A stretch of 64,000 nt of DNA from an uncultured Anaerolineales bacterium (GCA_937960595.1 CALGPL010000024.1:1-64000), one strand, 5' to 3'. Positions 8,480 through 17,223 are shown, counted from the stretch's first letter. Program-made: numbers and translations. The notes: generated by a model not told the origin, from the sequence alone.

Positions 8480-10459
8480 TTAGGGCGCGGTGAGCCTCTC
8501 TTCCAAGATTTCGAGCAGGTCGCGGGCCTGCATTTGGCCCGCCTGGCAGACGGTTTTGATGCCGTCCTCGAACATGGTCAGGCAGAAGGGGCAGTTGGAG
8601 ACGAGCAGGGGCGCGCCGGTTGCCTGGGCCATCTGGACGCGGGTCACGTTGATGCGGCTGCCGAGTTTCTCCTCGGCCAGGACGCGGCCGCCGCCTGCCC
8701 CGCAGCAGAAGCCGTCGTAGCCGGTCTGCGTCATCTCGCGGATTTGTCCGCCGGCGCGGCGCAGGAGGGTGCGCGGCGGCTCGAGGAGGTCGCAGTAACG
8801 GGCGAGGGTGCAGGAGTCGTGATAGGTGACCTCGAAGGTTTGGGGGCGGAGGGGCAGGCGGCCCTCTTCGGCCAGGCGCGCCAGGAAGGCGGCGGCGTGT
8901 TCGACCGGCAGGTCGAAGCCCAGGTCGCGGTAATCGCGGCTCAGGGTGTAGAAGCAGTGCGGACAGGCGGTCACGACCTGGCGCGCCCCACTGGCCCGAA
9001 TCTGAGCGATGTTCTCGGCCGCTTTGCGTTGGTAAAGGTCTTCGTTGCCCAGTTTGCGCAGCGGCTCGCCGCAGCAGGTCTCGGCGCTGCCGAGGATGGC
9101 CACCTTGAGGCCGGCGGCGCGGCACAGGCGGACGAAGGCGCGCGCCACGGCCTGGTTGCGTTTGTCGAAGGAGGCATAGCAGCCGACGAAGTAGAGCAGG
9201 TCGGCCTCGGCGGGCGGATGGAGTTCGAGGCCGGCGGCCCAGTCGCGGCGCGTGGCGGGGGGCAGGCCAAAGGGATTGCCGCTCGTTTCCAACTGGCGGA
9301 CGGCGGCGACGACCTCCGGCCCGGGGAATTCGCCGCGCATCAAGACCAGGGCGCGGCGCATTTCGAGGATTTTGTTGACATGCTCGATTTCGGCCGGGCA
9401 GATGTCTTGGCAGGCGCGGCAGGCGGTGCAGGCCCACAGCGCTTCGGGCGTGACGGTTTCGATCAGGTCGGCGGGCGAGGCGGCAAAGGCTGCCGCCCCC
9501 ACCTGCTGGACGATGCGCATCGGCGAGAGCGGCTTGCCGGTCGCCCAGGCCGGGCAGCGATCCTGACAGCGCTTGCAGGCCATGCAGGCGTCGGCGTCGT
9601 AGATGTCCTTCCAGGTCAGGTCGCTGACGGCTTCGGCGCCGAAGTGGTCCACGCCTTCGGCCTCCAGGTCGAGGGTGGGGAGGGCGCCTTTGGGGCGCAA
9701 ATCGCCGAGCCATGAGTTGAGCGGGGTGGTCAACAGGTGGCGCAGTTTGGTGAAGGGCAGGGCGGCGATCAGGCCCATGGCCAGGCCGAAGTGAATCCAC
9801 CACAGCCAGCGGTGGAGAGACAGCAGGGCAGGCGTTTCCAGGCCGGTCATCGTCAGGGCGGCCAGCCGCCCGACGGGCGAGAACCAGGCCAGAGCGGGGT
9901 CGGTGCGCAGTTCGGTGGCGGCCAGGCGGGCGCCTTCGATGAAGAAACCGGTCAACAGGATGGTGGCCAGGCCGAAATGGGCCAGGTAGTCATCGGGGAT
10001 GATTTCCAGCCCTTTGGGGCGGTAGACGAAGCGCCGCGCGCCGAGGCCGAAGAGGGTCAGCATGGCGATCAGGCCGCCCAGGTCGAGGGCCAGCGAGAAG
10101 AATTTGTAGAAGACGCCTCGCAGGAAGACGAGGTCGAAGAGCGGGGCGGTGAAATCGGCCTGGATCATGACCAGCAACGTGCCGATGAAGAGCGTCAACA
10201 TGCCCCAGAACAGAAAGGCGTGGGTGACGCCCGGCAGGCGGACGCGCATGACCCGCACCTGGCCGAGGAAGTTGCCAAGCATCCGACCCAGCCGGCGCAG
10301 CGACTGGTCGCGGCGGTCGAGTGGCTTTCCTTGCCGGTAGATGCGCAGCCGCCGGGCAAATCCGTAGAGGACGAGCAGGGCGGTCAGGGCGGCCAGCAGG
10401 TACAGGGGCAGCGCCGCGCCGTGGCCGATGTTCCAGTAGATTTCGCGAGTGGCGTCCAT
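8480..10459 (-). CDS. Membrane-bound FeS oxidoreductase (NarI-like + HdrD-like), probable ETF:menaquinone oxidoreductase
   Basis: 659 residues. The first ~250 contain about five or six membrane spans with histidines suited to b-haems, like nitrate reductase gamma subunits. Then come two ferredoxin clusters, CMACKRCQDRCP and CTACRACQDICP, and two CCG domains of the HdrD/GlpC type: CCGEPLRK with CPHCFYTL, and CCGAGGGR with CPFCLTMF. This architecture is the one described for EMO, the protein that passes electrons from electron-transfer flavoprotein to (methyl)menaquinone during beta-oxidation. etfBA lie 3 kb away on the same strand, which supports the role. It could instead serve a different flavoprotein dehydrogenase. 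Confidence 0.83.
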   Translation of the reverse strand: MDATREIYWNIGHGAALPLYLLAALTALLVLYGFARRLRIYRQGKPLDRRDQSLRRLGRMLGNFLGQVRVMRVRLPGVTHAFLFWGMLTLFIGTLLVMIQADFTAPLFDLVFLRGVFYKFFSLALDLGGLIAMLTLFGLGARRFVYRPKGLEIIPDDYLAHFGLATILLTGFFIEGARLAATELRTDPALAWFSPVGRLAALTMTGLETPALLSLHRWLWWIHFGLAMGLIAALPFTKLRHLLTTPLNSWLGDLRPKGALPTLDLEAEGVDHFGAEAVSDLTWKDIYDADACMACKRCQDRCPAWATGKPLSPMRIVQQVGAAAFAASPADLIETVTPEALWACTACRACQDICPAEIEHVNKILEMRRALVLMRGEFPGPEVVAAVRQLETSGNPFGLPPATRRDWAAGLELHPPAEADLLYFVGCYASFDKRNQAVARAFVRLCRAAGLKVAILGSAETCCGEPLRKLGNEDLYQRKAAENIAQIRASGARQVVTACPHCFYTLSRDYRDLGFDLPVEHAAAFLARLAEEGRLPLRPQTFEVTYHDSCTLARYCDLLEPPRTLLRRAGGQIREMTQTGYDGFCCGAGGGRVLAEEKLGSRINVTRVQMAQATGAPLLVSNCPFCLTMFEDGIKTVCQAGQMQARDLLEILEERLTAP

Positions 10460-10592
10460 GGTGGGAGAACTCCAGGGCTTGCGGGGTTGGGATGGGTTGG
10501 CGTTTCTTCTGCCAGGATTACCTCGATTTTAGCATACTCTCTGAGATGAAAGAGTGCCGGGAAGGCAGGGGACTCGCGGGCCATGTTCTCTC

Positions 10593-10619
10593 TTGACATC
10601 CCTTTCCTTTCGTGATAAT
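10593..10619 (+). promoter_or_regulatory. Sigma-70 type promoter of the cold-shock gene
   Basis: TTGACA at 10593-10598 and GATAAT at 10614-10619 (15-bp spacer), or TAATCT two bases later with a 17-bp spacer. Transcription would begin near 10628, leaving a leader of almost 70 nucleotides before the start codon, as is common for cold-shock mRNAs. Confidence 0.7.
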
Positions 10620-10695
10620 CTTGCCCCCGTTGCACGCGCCGGGTCTGCCGGAAGTTGGCGGGCCGGCGTGAATTATTTTGTAAGGAGAAAGAAAC

Positions 10696-10911
10696 ATGTC
10701 TGAAGAACGGTTCGTCGGTACGGTCAAGTGGTTCAATGCCACCAAAGGCTACGGCTTCATCGGCCGCGAGGACGGCGAGGATGTCTTCGTCCACTTCTCG
10801 GCGCTCCAGATGGAGGGCTACAAGAAGTTGGAGGAGAATCAGAAGGTCGAGTTCTCGATCGAGCAGGGCCCCAAGGGCCTGCAGGCCGCCAACGTCGTCC
10901 TGATCGGTTAA
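10696..10911 (+). CDS. CspA-family cold shock protein
   Basis: 71 residues, AAGGAG 9 bases before the ATG. A single cold-shock OB-fold with both RNA-binding motifs: KGYGFI (RNP1) and VFVHF (RNP2), preceded by [13 protein letters not shown]. It binds single-stranded RNA/DNA and acts as an RNA chaperone. It is transcribed alone, with its own promoter and a strong terminator, and has a leader that may form cold-responsive structure. Confidence 0.95.
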   Translation: MSEERFVGTVKWFNATKGYGFIGREDGEDVFVHFSALQMEGYKKLEENQKVEFSIEQGPKGLQAANVVLIG

Positions 10912-10936
10912 GAGATACCCTTCCCTGCCACCGACA

Positions 10937-10975
10937 CATGACTCATCCCGAATAGGATGGGTCATGTTTTTTTTT
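10937..10975 (+). terminator. Strong Rho-independent terminator after the cold-shock gene
   Basis: A 12-bp stem with one wobble (10937-10948 with 10955-10966), 6-base loop, followed by nine T at 10967-10975. Confidence 0.92.
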
Positions 10976-11146
10976 GAGCAGGCCGCCGCCGTAGGACTCG
11001 CGCGCCGGATGATCCGCTTTGTGATTCCAATGGGTTGTGCGAAGGAGCAGGAGGGGGAGGCAAGGAAGACTTCCGAAGTCTCCGTCTCGAATTCGGGATG
11101 AATTATGTTTTTGTTTACCAGAGGTGGTTTGTCTGGCCGGGCGGGG

Positions 11147-12043
11147 CTAAGGCCGAGGGCCGCCCCTGCCCTGACCGCCGGGCGTGCCGCGCGGAGCGGG
11201 TTGGGCGGTCGGATGGGGGGTCTGTTCGGGCTGGCGGGGGCCGCCCGGCGTCTGGGGGGGAACGGGGGTGCGCGCAGGCCCACCTTGACCGTCCTGGTCC
11301 CCGTGGCCGGTGGTCGGCGTGGCTGTTTGTCCCTGCTGGAGTCTCTGTTCTTGGCGAACGGTTTGACGGAAACCCTGGGGATCGGCTTGTCCGCTCTCGA
11401 CCAGGCGCAGGCGCGTCTCGATGGTCTGGCGCGCCTGGATCAGATTGGCCGAGGCGTCGCCGCCCGCCTGGAGCATGATTTGCAGGTCGTTTTGCAGGGC
11501 GGTGTGGATGCGCTGCATGGCTGCCTGCATGGCGGTGTCATCCAGGCCGGCTGCAATCTGCAAGGCCTGGCCGAGATGTGCTTCGAGGCGCACCTGGACC
11601 TCGGCGGGCGGGGTCAGTCCCTGGGCGGTCAGAGCGAGCATCTCTTCGACGCGCCGTTGGGCAAAGTCCATCAGCAGGTCGATTTCCTGTTCGGGGTCGG
11701 CGGTCAGTTGCAGGCGGACGTCCTCGCTCCAGGTCTTGAGGGGGTAGAGGGCCTGACCGGGCAAATCGTCCTGGGCCGCATAGACGGTGGTGGCGCCGCC
11801 GCCAAGCAACAACATAAAGACAATCAGGATGGAAATCAAGGCGTTCATAGCGAGTCTCTCCTTTTGGGGCCGGATATTCCATCCTGTTTGACGGGCTTTT
11901 GCCCGGCCGGATACGGCTTGCAATTCGGCTGCTTCGGTCAAGAAGCGCGCCCGGCCGCGGGCGGCGGCCTGGGGGTCGCGCGCGGGGACTCTTTTCAGGT
12001 CTTCGAAGGCGCGTTCCAGGTTGGGATCGAGTTTGTCGTTCAT
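11147..12043 (-). CDS. DUF5667-type membrane protein, partner of the adjacent ECF sigma factor
   Basis: 298 residues. A cytoplasmic N-terminus (1-~64) starts like anti-sigma-type proteins (LERAFEDLKRVPARDPQ). One membrane span follows (ALISILIVFMLLLGGGATTVYA), then a helical extracytoplasmic domain with LPGQALYPLKTWSEDVRLQLT, the DUF5667 signature, and a Pro/Gly/Gln-rich tail from about residue 240. The start codon overlaps the end of the sigma gene by 4 bases. Function is inferred from this coupling: it probably holds or modulates the sigma factor in response to an envelope signal. A classical zinc anti-sigma motif is absent. Confidence 0.75.
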   Translation of the reverse strand: MNDKLDPNLERAFEDLKRVPARDPQAAARGRARFLTEAAELQAVSGRAKARQTGWNIRPQKERLAMNALISILIVFMLLLGGGATTVYAAQDDLPGQALYPLKTWSEDVRLQLTADPEQEIDLLMDFAQRRVEEMLALTAQGLTPPAEVQVRLEAHLGQALQIAAGLDDTAMQAAMQRIHTALQNDLQIMLQAGGDASANLIQARQTIETRLRLVESGQADPQGFRQTVRQEQRLQQGQTATPTTGHGDQDGQGGPARTPVPPQTPGGPRQPEQTPHPTAQPAPRGTPGGQGRGGPRP

Positions 12044-12579
12044 AGCAGTTCCTCGTTCCGGAGGTCTCGCTGCAAGCGCGCCAGGGCGCGATGCTGCAGC
12101 GATTTGACCGCTCCCACCGGTTTGCGCAGGGCGCGGGCGATTTGTTCGTTTTCCCAGCCCTCCAGGTATTTGAGGGCGATCACCTGCTGCTGGTCTGGGG
12201 TCAGACGTTGCAGCGCCTGACGCAGGCGGGCCTGGCGGATGCGTCGCGCCGCGGCTTCTTCGGGATCGGCAGCGGAATCGGGCTGTTGCTCGTCCAGTTC
12301 GAGCCAGGCCGGCGGCCGGCGGCGGTACTGGTCGGTGATCCAGTTGTGGGCGACGCGGTAGAGGTAGGCCTGCAGATACTCGCGCGGGCCTTTGCCGCCG
12401 CGCAGGGCGTGCAGGAAGCGGCCGAAGGTTTCGGCAACGCAGTCCTCGGCGGCGGAGGCCTCGCCCAATAGACGCAGGGCGTAGCGGTAGAGACCCGGGC
12501 TGTAGAGATCGTAAATCTCGGCCAGGGCCTGGCGGTCAAAAGCGTGGGCGCGTTGCAGCAACTCTGTCTCCGAAGCCAC
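12040..12579 (-). CDS. ECF-family RNA polymerase sigma factor
   Basis: 179 residues from a GTG at 12579. A longer reading from 12666 is possible, but a perfect TATAAT on this strand at 12634-12629 lies inside that extension, so transcription probably begins downstream of it. Region 2 is AFDRQALAEIYDLYSPGLYRYALRLLG with AEDCVAETFGRFLHAL and YLYRVAHNWITDQYRR. Region 4 is LRQALQRLTPDQQQVIALKYLEGWENEQIARAL, with the recognition helix at KPVGAVKSLQHRALARL. It directs transcription of an unknown regulon and is translationally coupled to a DUF5667 protein. Confidence 0.88.
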   Translation of the reverse strand: MASETELLQRAHAFDRQALAEIYDLYSPGLYRYALRLLGEASAAEDCVAETFGRFLHALRGGKGPREYLQAYLYRVAHNWITDQYRRRPPAWLELDEQQPDSAADPEEAAARRIRQARLRQALQRLTPDQQQVIALKYLEGWENEQIARALRKPVGAVKSLQHRALARLQRDLRNEELL

Positions 12580-12628
12580 GGGACGGTCTATCCTCTGAGA
12601 CGCCTGAGTGTCTGTATAGATATGGGGG

Positions 12629-12634
12629 ATTATA
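12629..12634 (-). promoter_or_regulatory. -10 element TATAAT for the sigma/DUF5667 operon
   Basis: Perfect TATAAT on the minus strand, about 50 bases ahead of the GTG at 12579. A weak -35 (TTGTTC, 15-bp spacer) precedes it. It favours the shorter sigma-factor start. Confidence 0.5.
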
Positions 12635-12801
12635 CCCGGCGGCAGAAAAGAACAAAGCGGCGGCAAAGTTTAATCTTTCTTTACTTTTGCTTCATGGAGT
12701 CTTTTTGCTTGTCGGCTATAACTAGAGCAAATCGTCTCACCCGTATCTGTTTGGAGAGAAGAGACGTCATATCAGATAAATCCAGAAGGAAGGAGTTTCG
12801 T

Positions 12802-13227
12802 ATGAAAAAGTATATTGTCGCTTTACTGGTCTTGGTCCTGACCCTGGCGCTGGTTGCGCCGGTCGCGGCGGCAGGCAATGGCCCCGGCAACGGCGGTGGA
12901 GGCAACGGTAACGGCAGCGGCCAGCAGGGACCGCGCGGCACCTTTGCCATCACCGGCACGATTGCGGCCATCGGCCCCAATACGATCACGATCCAGGTAT
13001 ACCGCGGCAACACGCTGGTCCAGCCGTATCTGGGCACGCCCGTGACGGTCACGGTGACGGCCGGCACGCGTTACCTGTTCAAGAGCAGCACGGCGGCCAC
13101 GGCCGCGACGATCACCTTTGCCGACCTGCGGGTGGGCAACCCGGTCAGCGTCAACGGGACGGTGGCGAACAACGTCTGGACGGCCAGCCGCATCACGGTG
13201 GGCGCTACTCTTTCCTGTCTGCCCTAA
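12802..13227 (+). CDS. Small secreted protein with DUF5666/OB-like domain
   Basis: 141 residues; AAGGAAGGAG precedes the ATG at 12802, which is why the longer upstream frame is rejected. A clear signal peptide (MKKYIVALLVLVLTLALVAPVAAA) is followed by a Gly/Asn-rich linker. The beta-rich domain contains GTFAITGTIAAIGPNTITIQV, VTVTVTAGTRYLF and ADLRVGNPVSVNGTV, the pattern of DUF5666 domains. Role unknown, exported. It is divergent from the ECF sigma operon and could be a target of that sigma factor, but no matching promoter pair was found. Confidence 0.78.
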   Translation: MKKYIVALLVLVLTLALVAPVAAAGNGPGNGGGGNGNGSGQQGPRGTFAITGTIAAIGPNTITIQVYRGNTLVQPYLGTPVTVTVTAGTRYLFKSSTAATAATITFADLRVGNPVSVNGTVANNVWTASRITVGATLSCLP

Positions 13228-13251
13228 TCCCCGGGGTTCTCCCCCCCAAGC

Positions 13252-13283
13252 GAACGGGCCGGAGCATTTCCGGCCCGTTCTTT
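13252..13283. terminator. Terminator between two convergent genes
   Basis: 11-bp perfect stem (13252-13262 with 13270-13280) with a 7-base loop, then TTT. It can serve the secreted-protein gene and, on the other strand, etfA. Confidence 0.75.
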
Positions 13284-13290
13284 GTCCGGG

Positions 13291-14274
13291 TCATTGGCGG
13301 CCCAGTCTCTTTTTCAGGGCAGCCGTCAGGGCGGGGACGATCTGGTATAGATCGCCGACCACGCCGTAGCGCGCCACCTGGAAGATGGGCGCTTCGGCAT
13401 CGGTGTTGATGGCCACGATGACTTTGGCGGTGCGCATGCCGGCCAGGTGCTGGATGGCGCCCGAAATGCCGCAGGCAATGTATAGGTCGGGCGAGACCAG
13501 TTTGCCGGTCTGGCCGACCTGCTGGGCGTAGGGGGCGTGTCCGGCGTCGACAACCGCCCGGCTGGCCCCCACCGCGCCGTTCAAGACGGCGGCCAGTTCG
13601 TCGAGCAGGGCGAAGCCCCTGGCGGCGGCGGATTTTTCGTCCAGGCCGGGGAAGACCGTCAGCCCGCGCCCGCCCGAGACGATGACGCCGGCATCGGTCA
13701 GGCTGACGCCTTCGCCGGTGCTGTATCCCTCGACGGTGGTCTGTGCCTCGGCCCGGACCTCGATTCTGGTCACCGGCCCCGACCGGCCGATCTGCTGCTC
13801 CGGTTTGGGGAAAGCGCGTCCCCGCAGGGTGACCAGGGCCGGTTTGACGGCGCAGGTCTCGCGCACCAGCGCCTTGCCGCCATAGACCGGCCGGGTGGCG
13901 ACGACGCGTCCGGCGGCGATTTCGAGGGCGGTGACATCCACCAGCAGGCCGGCGTTCAGGTCGGCGGCAGTCATGGCGGCAATTTCGCGGCCGCGGCTGG
14001 TGGTCGGGAAGAGAAGCAGGTCGGGCGTCTGGGCCGAGGCGGCGGCGCTGAGGGTGGAGGCGAAGGCCTCGGCGCGGTAGTCGGCCAGGGCGGGGTCGTC
14101 GGCCAGCAGGACGGCGTCCGCGCCGAATTCGAAGGCGGCCTGAACCGCTTCTTCCATTGGATGGCCGAGCAGGACGGCGGTGGCGTTCCCCAGCCTCTTG
14201 GCCAAGCCGAGCGCCTCCCACGAGGCGAGCAGGGGAGCGCCCTTGAAATGGTCGATGTAAACCCAGATGTTCAT
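13291..14274 (-). CDS. etfA: Electron transfer flavoprotein alpha subunit
   Basis: 327 residues. The N-terminal Rossmann-like domain ([12 protein letters not shown] to about 190) is followed by the FAD-binding C-terminal domain with [47 protein letters not shown] and [21 protein letters not shown], all diagnostic for EtfA. With EtfB it accepts electrons from acyl-CoA and related dehydrogenases. It overlaps etfB by 4 bases. The likely electron acceptor is the membrane FeS protein at 8480-10459. Confidence 0.96.
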   Translation of the reverse strand: MNIWVYIDHFKGAPLLASWEALGLAKRLGNATAVLLGHPMEEAVQAAFEFGADAVLLADDPALADYRAEAFASTLSAAASAQTPDLLLFPTTSRGREIAAMTAADLNAGLLVDVTALEIAAGRVVATRPVYGGKALVRETCAVKPALVTLRGRAFPKPEQQIGRSGPVTRIEVRAEAQTTVEGYSTGEGVSLTDAGVIVSGGRGLTVFPGLDEKSAAARGFALLDELAAVLNGAVGASRAVVDAGHAPYAQQVGQTGKLVSPDLYIACGISGAIQHLAGMRTAKVIVAINTDAEAPIFQVARYGVVGDLYQIVPALTAALKKRLGRQ

Positions 14275-15026
14275 AGAATCTTCTCCGCCAGGATTTTTTC
14301 GGCCAGTTTCTCGGCGATTTCTTCAGGGGAAGCGCCGGTGATTATTTCGCACTGCGCCGTCTGGCGCGGCGGCTCGGCAAATTCGCCCCAGGCGACGAGC
14401 GGCGCCGGGGCGGCCAGCGACCAGACGGGGATCTCTGCCCTGTCGGCTTTGCGCTTGCCCATGAAGGTCGGGTAGCGCGGCTCGGCGAAGTCTTTGACGA
14501 CGCTCAAGACGGCCGGCAGGTCGGCAGACACGATCTGGCGGCCCTCCTCGATAGACCGTTCGACGCGGATGCGCCTCCCTTCGATCTTGACGGCCGAGGC
14601 CAGGGTCAGGGCCGGCCAGCCGAGCAGGCGGGCGGTCTGGGCGGGGGTGACGCCCGAGTCGCCGTCGATGGCCTGGCGGCCAAAGCAGACCAGGTCCACG
14701 CCGCCGAGTTTCTGGACGGCGGCGGCCAGCAGGCGGGCCGTGGCGAGGGTGTCGAGGGCGCCCAGGGCCGAGTCGGTGATGCGGATGGCTTCGTCGGCGC
14801 CCATCGCCAGGGCATGTTTGAGGGCCACGTTGGCAGATTCATCACCAATGGAGAGGGCCGTCACCGTCCCGCCAACGGCTTCTTTCTGCTGCAGGGCGGC
14901 TTCGACGGCGTACTCGTCCCAGGGGTTGATGACCGGCGGGGTGTTATCGAAGATGAGTTTCCCGCCCTCGAGGCGGATTTGCGCCTCGGAGGGCAGGGTG
15001 GTTTTGACGCAGACGACGATTTTCAC
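14271..15026 (-). CDS. etfB: Electron transfer flavoprotein beta subunit
   Basis: 251 residues from a GTG at 15026 with AAGGAGGT close upstream. MKIVVCVKTTLPSE, NPWDEYAVEAALQ, GADEAIRITD and the ETF signature region VDLVCFGRQAIDGDSGVTPAQTA are typical of EtfB; the AMP/FAD-binding DGDSGV is intact. The first gene of the etfBA pair. TATAAT on this strand at 15063-15058 may be its -10, although no good -35 is seen. Confidence 0.96.
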   Translation of the reverse strand: MKIVVCVKTTLPSEAQIRLEGGKLIFDNTPPVINPWDEYAVEAALQQKEAVGGTVTALSIGDESANVALKHALAMGADEAIRITDSALGALDTLATARLLAAAVQKLGGVDLVCFGRQAIDGDSGVTPAQTARLLGWPALTLASAVKIEGRRIRVERSIEEGRQIVSADLPAVLSVVKDFAEPRYPTFMGKRKADRAEIPVWSLAAPAPLVAWGEFAEPPRQTAQCEIITGASPEEIAEKLAEKILAEKIL

Positions 15027-15170
15027 GATGACCTCCTTGAGGAATGGATTTATCCCAATTATACGTTAAGTCGGGCGGCCGGCCTCTTGATTGCTGGAAT
15101 GGCAGGATTCGGAGGCTTCGCAGGCGTCTCTGTCGGCGGCCGGCAACCGTTCCCCATCGGTAGATTTACA

Positions 15171-15203
15171 GCCATGAATCTCACGAACGGCACGAAATTT
15201 TCT
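15171..15203. repeat. Short-word intergenic repeat (CACGAA words)
   Basis: Minus-strand reading gives the recurring words TTTCGTGCC and GTTCGTGAG followed by ATTCATGG. It has the same style as the other short-word repeats in this window but is a different family. The rest of the 15064-15250 gap shows no gene. Confidence 0.4.
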
Positions 15204-15249
15204 TTCTCTATAGGTTTCGTAGCAAAGGAGAACGGCTTGGCCCGCAAGG

Positions 15250-15277
15250 TTGACAAAATGGCGGATTCGGATAAAAT
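15250..15277 (+). promoter_or_regulatory. Promoter of the tRNA-Leu gene
   Basis: TTGACA at 15250-15255 and TAAAAT at 15272-15277 with a 16-bp spacer, ending 15 bases before the mature tRNA. Confidence 0.75.
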
Positions 15278-15291
15278 ACAACCCGCACCAC

Positions 15292-15375
15292 GCCGAAGTG
15301 GCGGAATTGGCAGACGCGCTAGGTTCAGGGCTTAGTGGCCGCAAGGCCGTGAGGGTTCAAGTCCCTCCTTCGGCA
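15292..15375 (+). tRNA. tRNA-Leu (anticodon CAG)
   Basis: Acceptor arm GCCGAAG pairs with CTTCGGC, discriminator A at 15375, D-arm GGCGGAATTGGCAGACGC. The anticodon stem-loop is CTAGG-TTCAGGG-CTTAG, giving anticodon CAG. A long variable arm with GGCCGCAAGGCC (class II) and T-arm GGTTCAAGTCC complete it. The 3' CCA is not encoded. Confidence 0.95.
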
Positions 15376-15378
15376 CAG

Positions 15379-15405
15379 ACCCGCCGGAAGGCGGGTTTTG
15401 TTTTT
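15379..15405 (+). terminator. Terminator after tRNA-Leu
   Basis: 7-bp GC-rich stem (15379-15385 with 15390-15396), GGAA tetraloop, followed by a T-rich run to 15405. Confidence 0.85.
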
Positions 15406-15475
15406 AAGCCCCGGGGGAAGGCGGAGACGTGCAGGTGGATTTCATTTTCGCCTGCTTCGTGGTAAAACTGTTTCG

Positions 15476-16771
15476 ATGAAACGTTTGCTCTTGTTCCCCG
15501 ATACGACCCAGATCGAGGGGGATGTCTTGACCATCGCCGGCTGCGATCTGGCGGCCCTGGCCGAGACCTTCGGCACGCCGCTGTATTTGTACGACCGGGC
15601 CACCCTCGACCATGCTGTGGAGGCCTACCGGCAGGCCCTGGCCGCGGCCTATCCCGGGCCGTCTGGTCTGACTTATGCCGGCAAGGCTTTCCTGTGCCGG
15701 GCGCTGGCAGAGTGGATCGGCCAGCGGGGGCTGTGGCTCGATTGCAGCAGCCAGGGCGAGATGGCCATTGCCGTGGCGGGCGGCCTGCCGCCCGATCGGA
15801 TTCTGGTTCATGGCGTCAACAAGTCTGCTGCGGACCTCGAGGCGGCGCGCCGTCACGCCGGCGTGATCGTGGTGGACAACCTGACCGAACTGGCCCGGCT
15901 GGCGGAGCGGCCCGAAATCTGGCTGCGTTTCTGTCCCGATGTGCAAGTGGAGACGCATGCCCACATCCAGACCGGCCGCGCCGGCAGCAAGTTCGGCCTG
16001 GACGAGAAGCAGGTCGAGGAGGCGGGCCGTCTGTGCCGGGAGAAAGGCCTGCCTTTGAAGGGCCTGCATTTTCATCTCGGCTCACAGTTCCGCGAGGCTG
16101 CGCCGGTGACGGCCGCCGTCGAGCGGACGCTGGCCCTGGCTGCCCGGCTCGGCCTGGGCGAGGAGTGGACTCTCTCCCCCGGCGGCGGCTGGGGCGTGGC
16201 CTATCACGAAGACGATTTGCCGCAGCCGGAGGTGGCCGCCTATGTGCAGACGGTGGCGCAGGCGGTTGTGGCAGGCTGTCGTCGCTACGGCCTGCCGTTG
16301 CCGCGCTTGCAATTCGAGCCGGGGCGGAGTCTGGTGGCGCGCGCCGGGGTAGCAGTTTATCGCCTGGGCGCGGTCAAGCAGACGGGGGGTCGGCGTTGGC
16401 TGCTGCTCGACGGCGGCCTGGCCGACAATCCGCGCCCGGCCTTGTACGCTGCCCGTTACAGCGCGCTGCCGGTGAGGGGCGCGGCGCGGCCCGCCGCCGG
16501 GCCGGCCTGGTTCGCCGGGCCGTACTGCGAGAGCGGCGACGTGCTGATTGCCGGGCTGCCCTTCCCCGCAGTGGAAGCCGGGGAATGGGTGGCAGTGCCG
16601 GTCAGCGGGGCGTATCAGTTGAGCATGGCGAGCAATTACAACGGCGCCTGCCGCCCGGCAGTCGTCTGGCTGGAAGAGGGCACGGCCCGTCTCATCCAGC
16701 GGCGCGAAGTTCCCGCAGACTTACTGCGCCGCGATCTGAGCCTGCTTGTCAATCCATCTGAGTCGAGGTAA
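15476..16771 (+). CDS. lysA: Diaminopimelate decarboxylase-like PLP enzyme (fold type III)
   Basis: 431 residues from the ATG at 15476. Motifs in order: FGTPLYLYDRATL, YAGKAFLC (PLP lysine), HGVNKSAADL, GRAGSKFGLD, LHFHLGSQ, SPGGGWGV (glycine loop for the phosphate), EPGRSLVA, then GPYCESGDVL with the catalytic Cys and GAYQLSMASNYN near the end. All match LysA, which makes lysine from meso-diaminopimelate. Relatives that decarboxylate ornithine or arginine derivatives cannot be ruled out without a substrate-loop comparison. The leader is only a few bases after a TAAAAC-like box, so it may be nearly leaderless. Confidence 0.88.
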   Translation: MKRLLLFPDTTQIEGDVLTIAGCDLAALAETFGTPLYLYDRATLDHAVEAYRQALAAAYPGPSGLTYAGKAFLCRALAEWIGQRGLWLDCSSQGEMAIAVAGGLPPDRILVHGVNKSAADLEAARRHAGVIVVDNLTELARLAERPEIWLRFCPDVQVETHAHIQTGRAGSKFGLDEKQVEEAGRLCREKGLPLKGLHFHLGSQFREAAPVTAAVERTLALAARLGLGEEWTLSPGGGWGVAYHEDDLPQPEVAAYVQTVAQAVVAGCRRYGLPLPRLQFEPGRSLVARAGVAVYRLGAVKQTGGRRWLLLDGGLADNPRPALYAARYSALPVRGAARPAAGPAWFAGPYCESGDVLIAGLPFPAVEAGEWVAVPVSGAYQLSMASNYNGACRPAVVWLEEGTARLIQRREVPADLLRRDLSLLVNPSESR

Positions 16772-16780
16772 GATAATTCC

Positions 16781-17161
16781 ATGCGGCGTTTTTCCATCCC
16801 GTGGCGTTCCATCCTGGTCATAGCGGGCCTGTTCCTCTCGATTCTGCTGGTGATGCAATTCAACCAGCAGATGGCCGGGTATCACCGCATGACCAACCAA
16901 CTGGCGACGGTGCGCCTCGAGGGGACGGCAGTGATGCAAACACAGCAGGCGCTGTTGACGCGCGTGGCGTACGCCGAATCCACCGAAGCCGCCGAGGAAT
17001 GGGCTTATGAGGGCAACCGCTGGGTGCGGCCGGGCGAAACGCTGATCGTCCTGGTGCCGGTTGGCGAACCCACTCCCACGCCTCCCTCCGTGCCGTCGCC
17101 TGTTCCCACCGACCTGCCGAATTGGCGGATTTGGTGGGAATTGTTCTTTGGGGATCATTAA
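16781..17161 (+). CDS. DivIC/FtsL-type septum formation initiator family protein
   Basis: 126 residues, 9 bases after lysA. A short basic N-terminus, one membrane span (ILVIAGLFLSILLVMQF), then a coiled-coil-like stretch to about residue 70 and the conserved end of this family: YAESTEAAEEWAYEGNRWVRPGETLIVLVP. A Pro/Thr-rich segment and an aromatic tail (WRIWWELFFGDH) are added. The family bridges the divisome and septal wall synthesis; here the assignment is by architecture. Confidence 0.75.
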   Translation: MRRFSIPWRSILVIAGLFLSILLVMQFNQQMAGYHRMTNQLATVRLEGTAVMQTQQALLTRVAYAESTEAAEEWAYEGNRWVRPGETLIVLVPVGEPTPTPPSVPSPVPTDLPNWRIWWELFFGDH

Positions 17162-17223
17162 TCCTGTCGATGGGAACGCTGCTGAAAGGGCCAAAAATGC
17201 CTGGCGATCTGGAATTTGTGCTG

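Noticed and set aside
11066-11084. Palindrome AGACTTCCGAAGTCT
   Set aside because: The loop is too small for a terminator, no T-tract follows directly, and no regulator or gene start relates to it.
12716-12742. ECF-type promoter for the secreted protein gene
   Set aside because: AAC and CGTC motifs are present but only about 10 bases apart, far from the usual 16-17.
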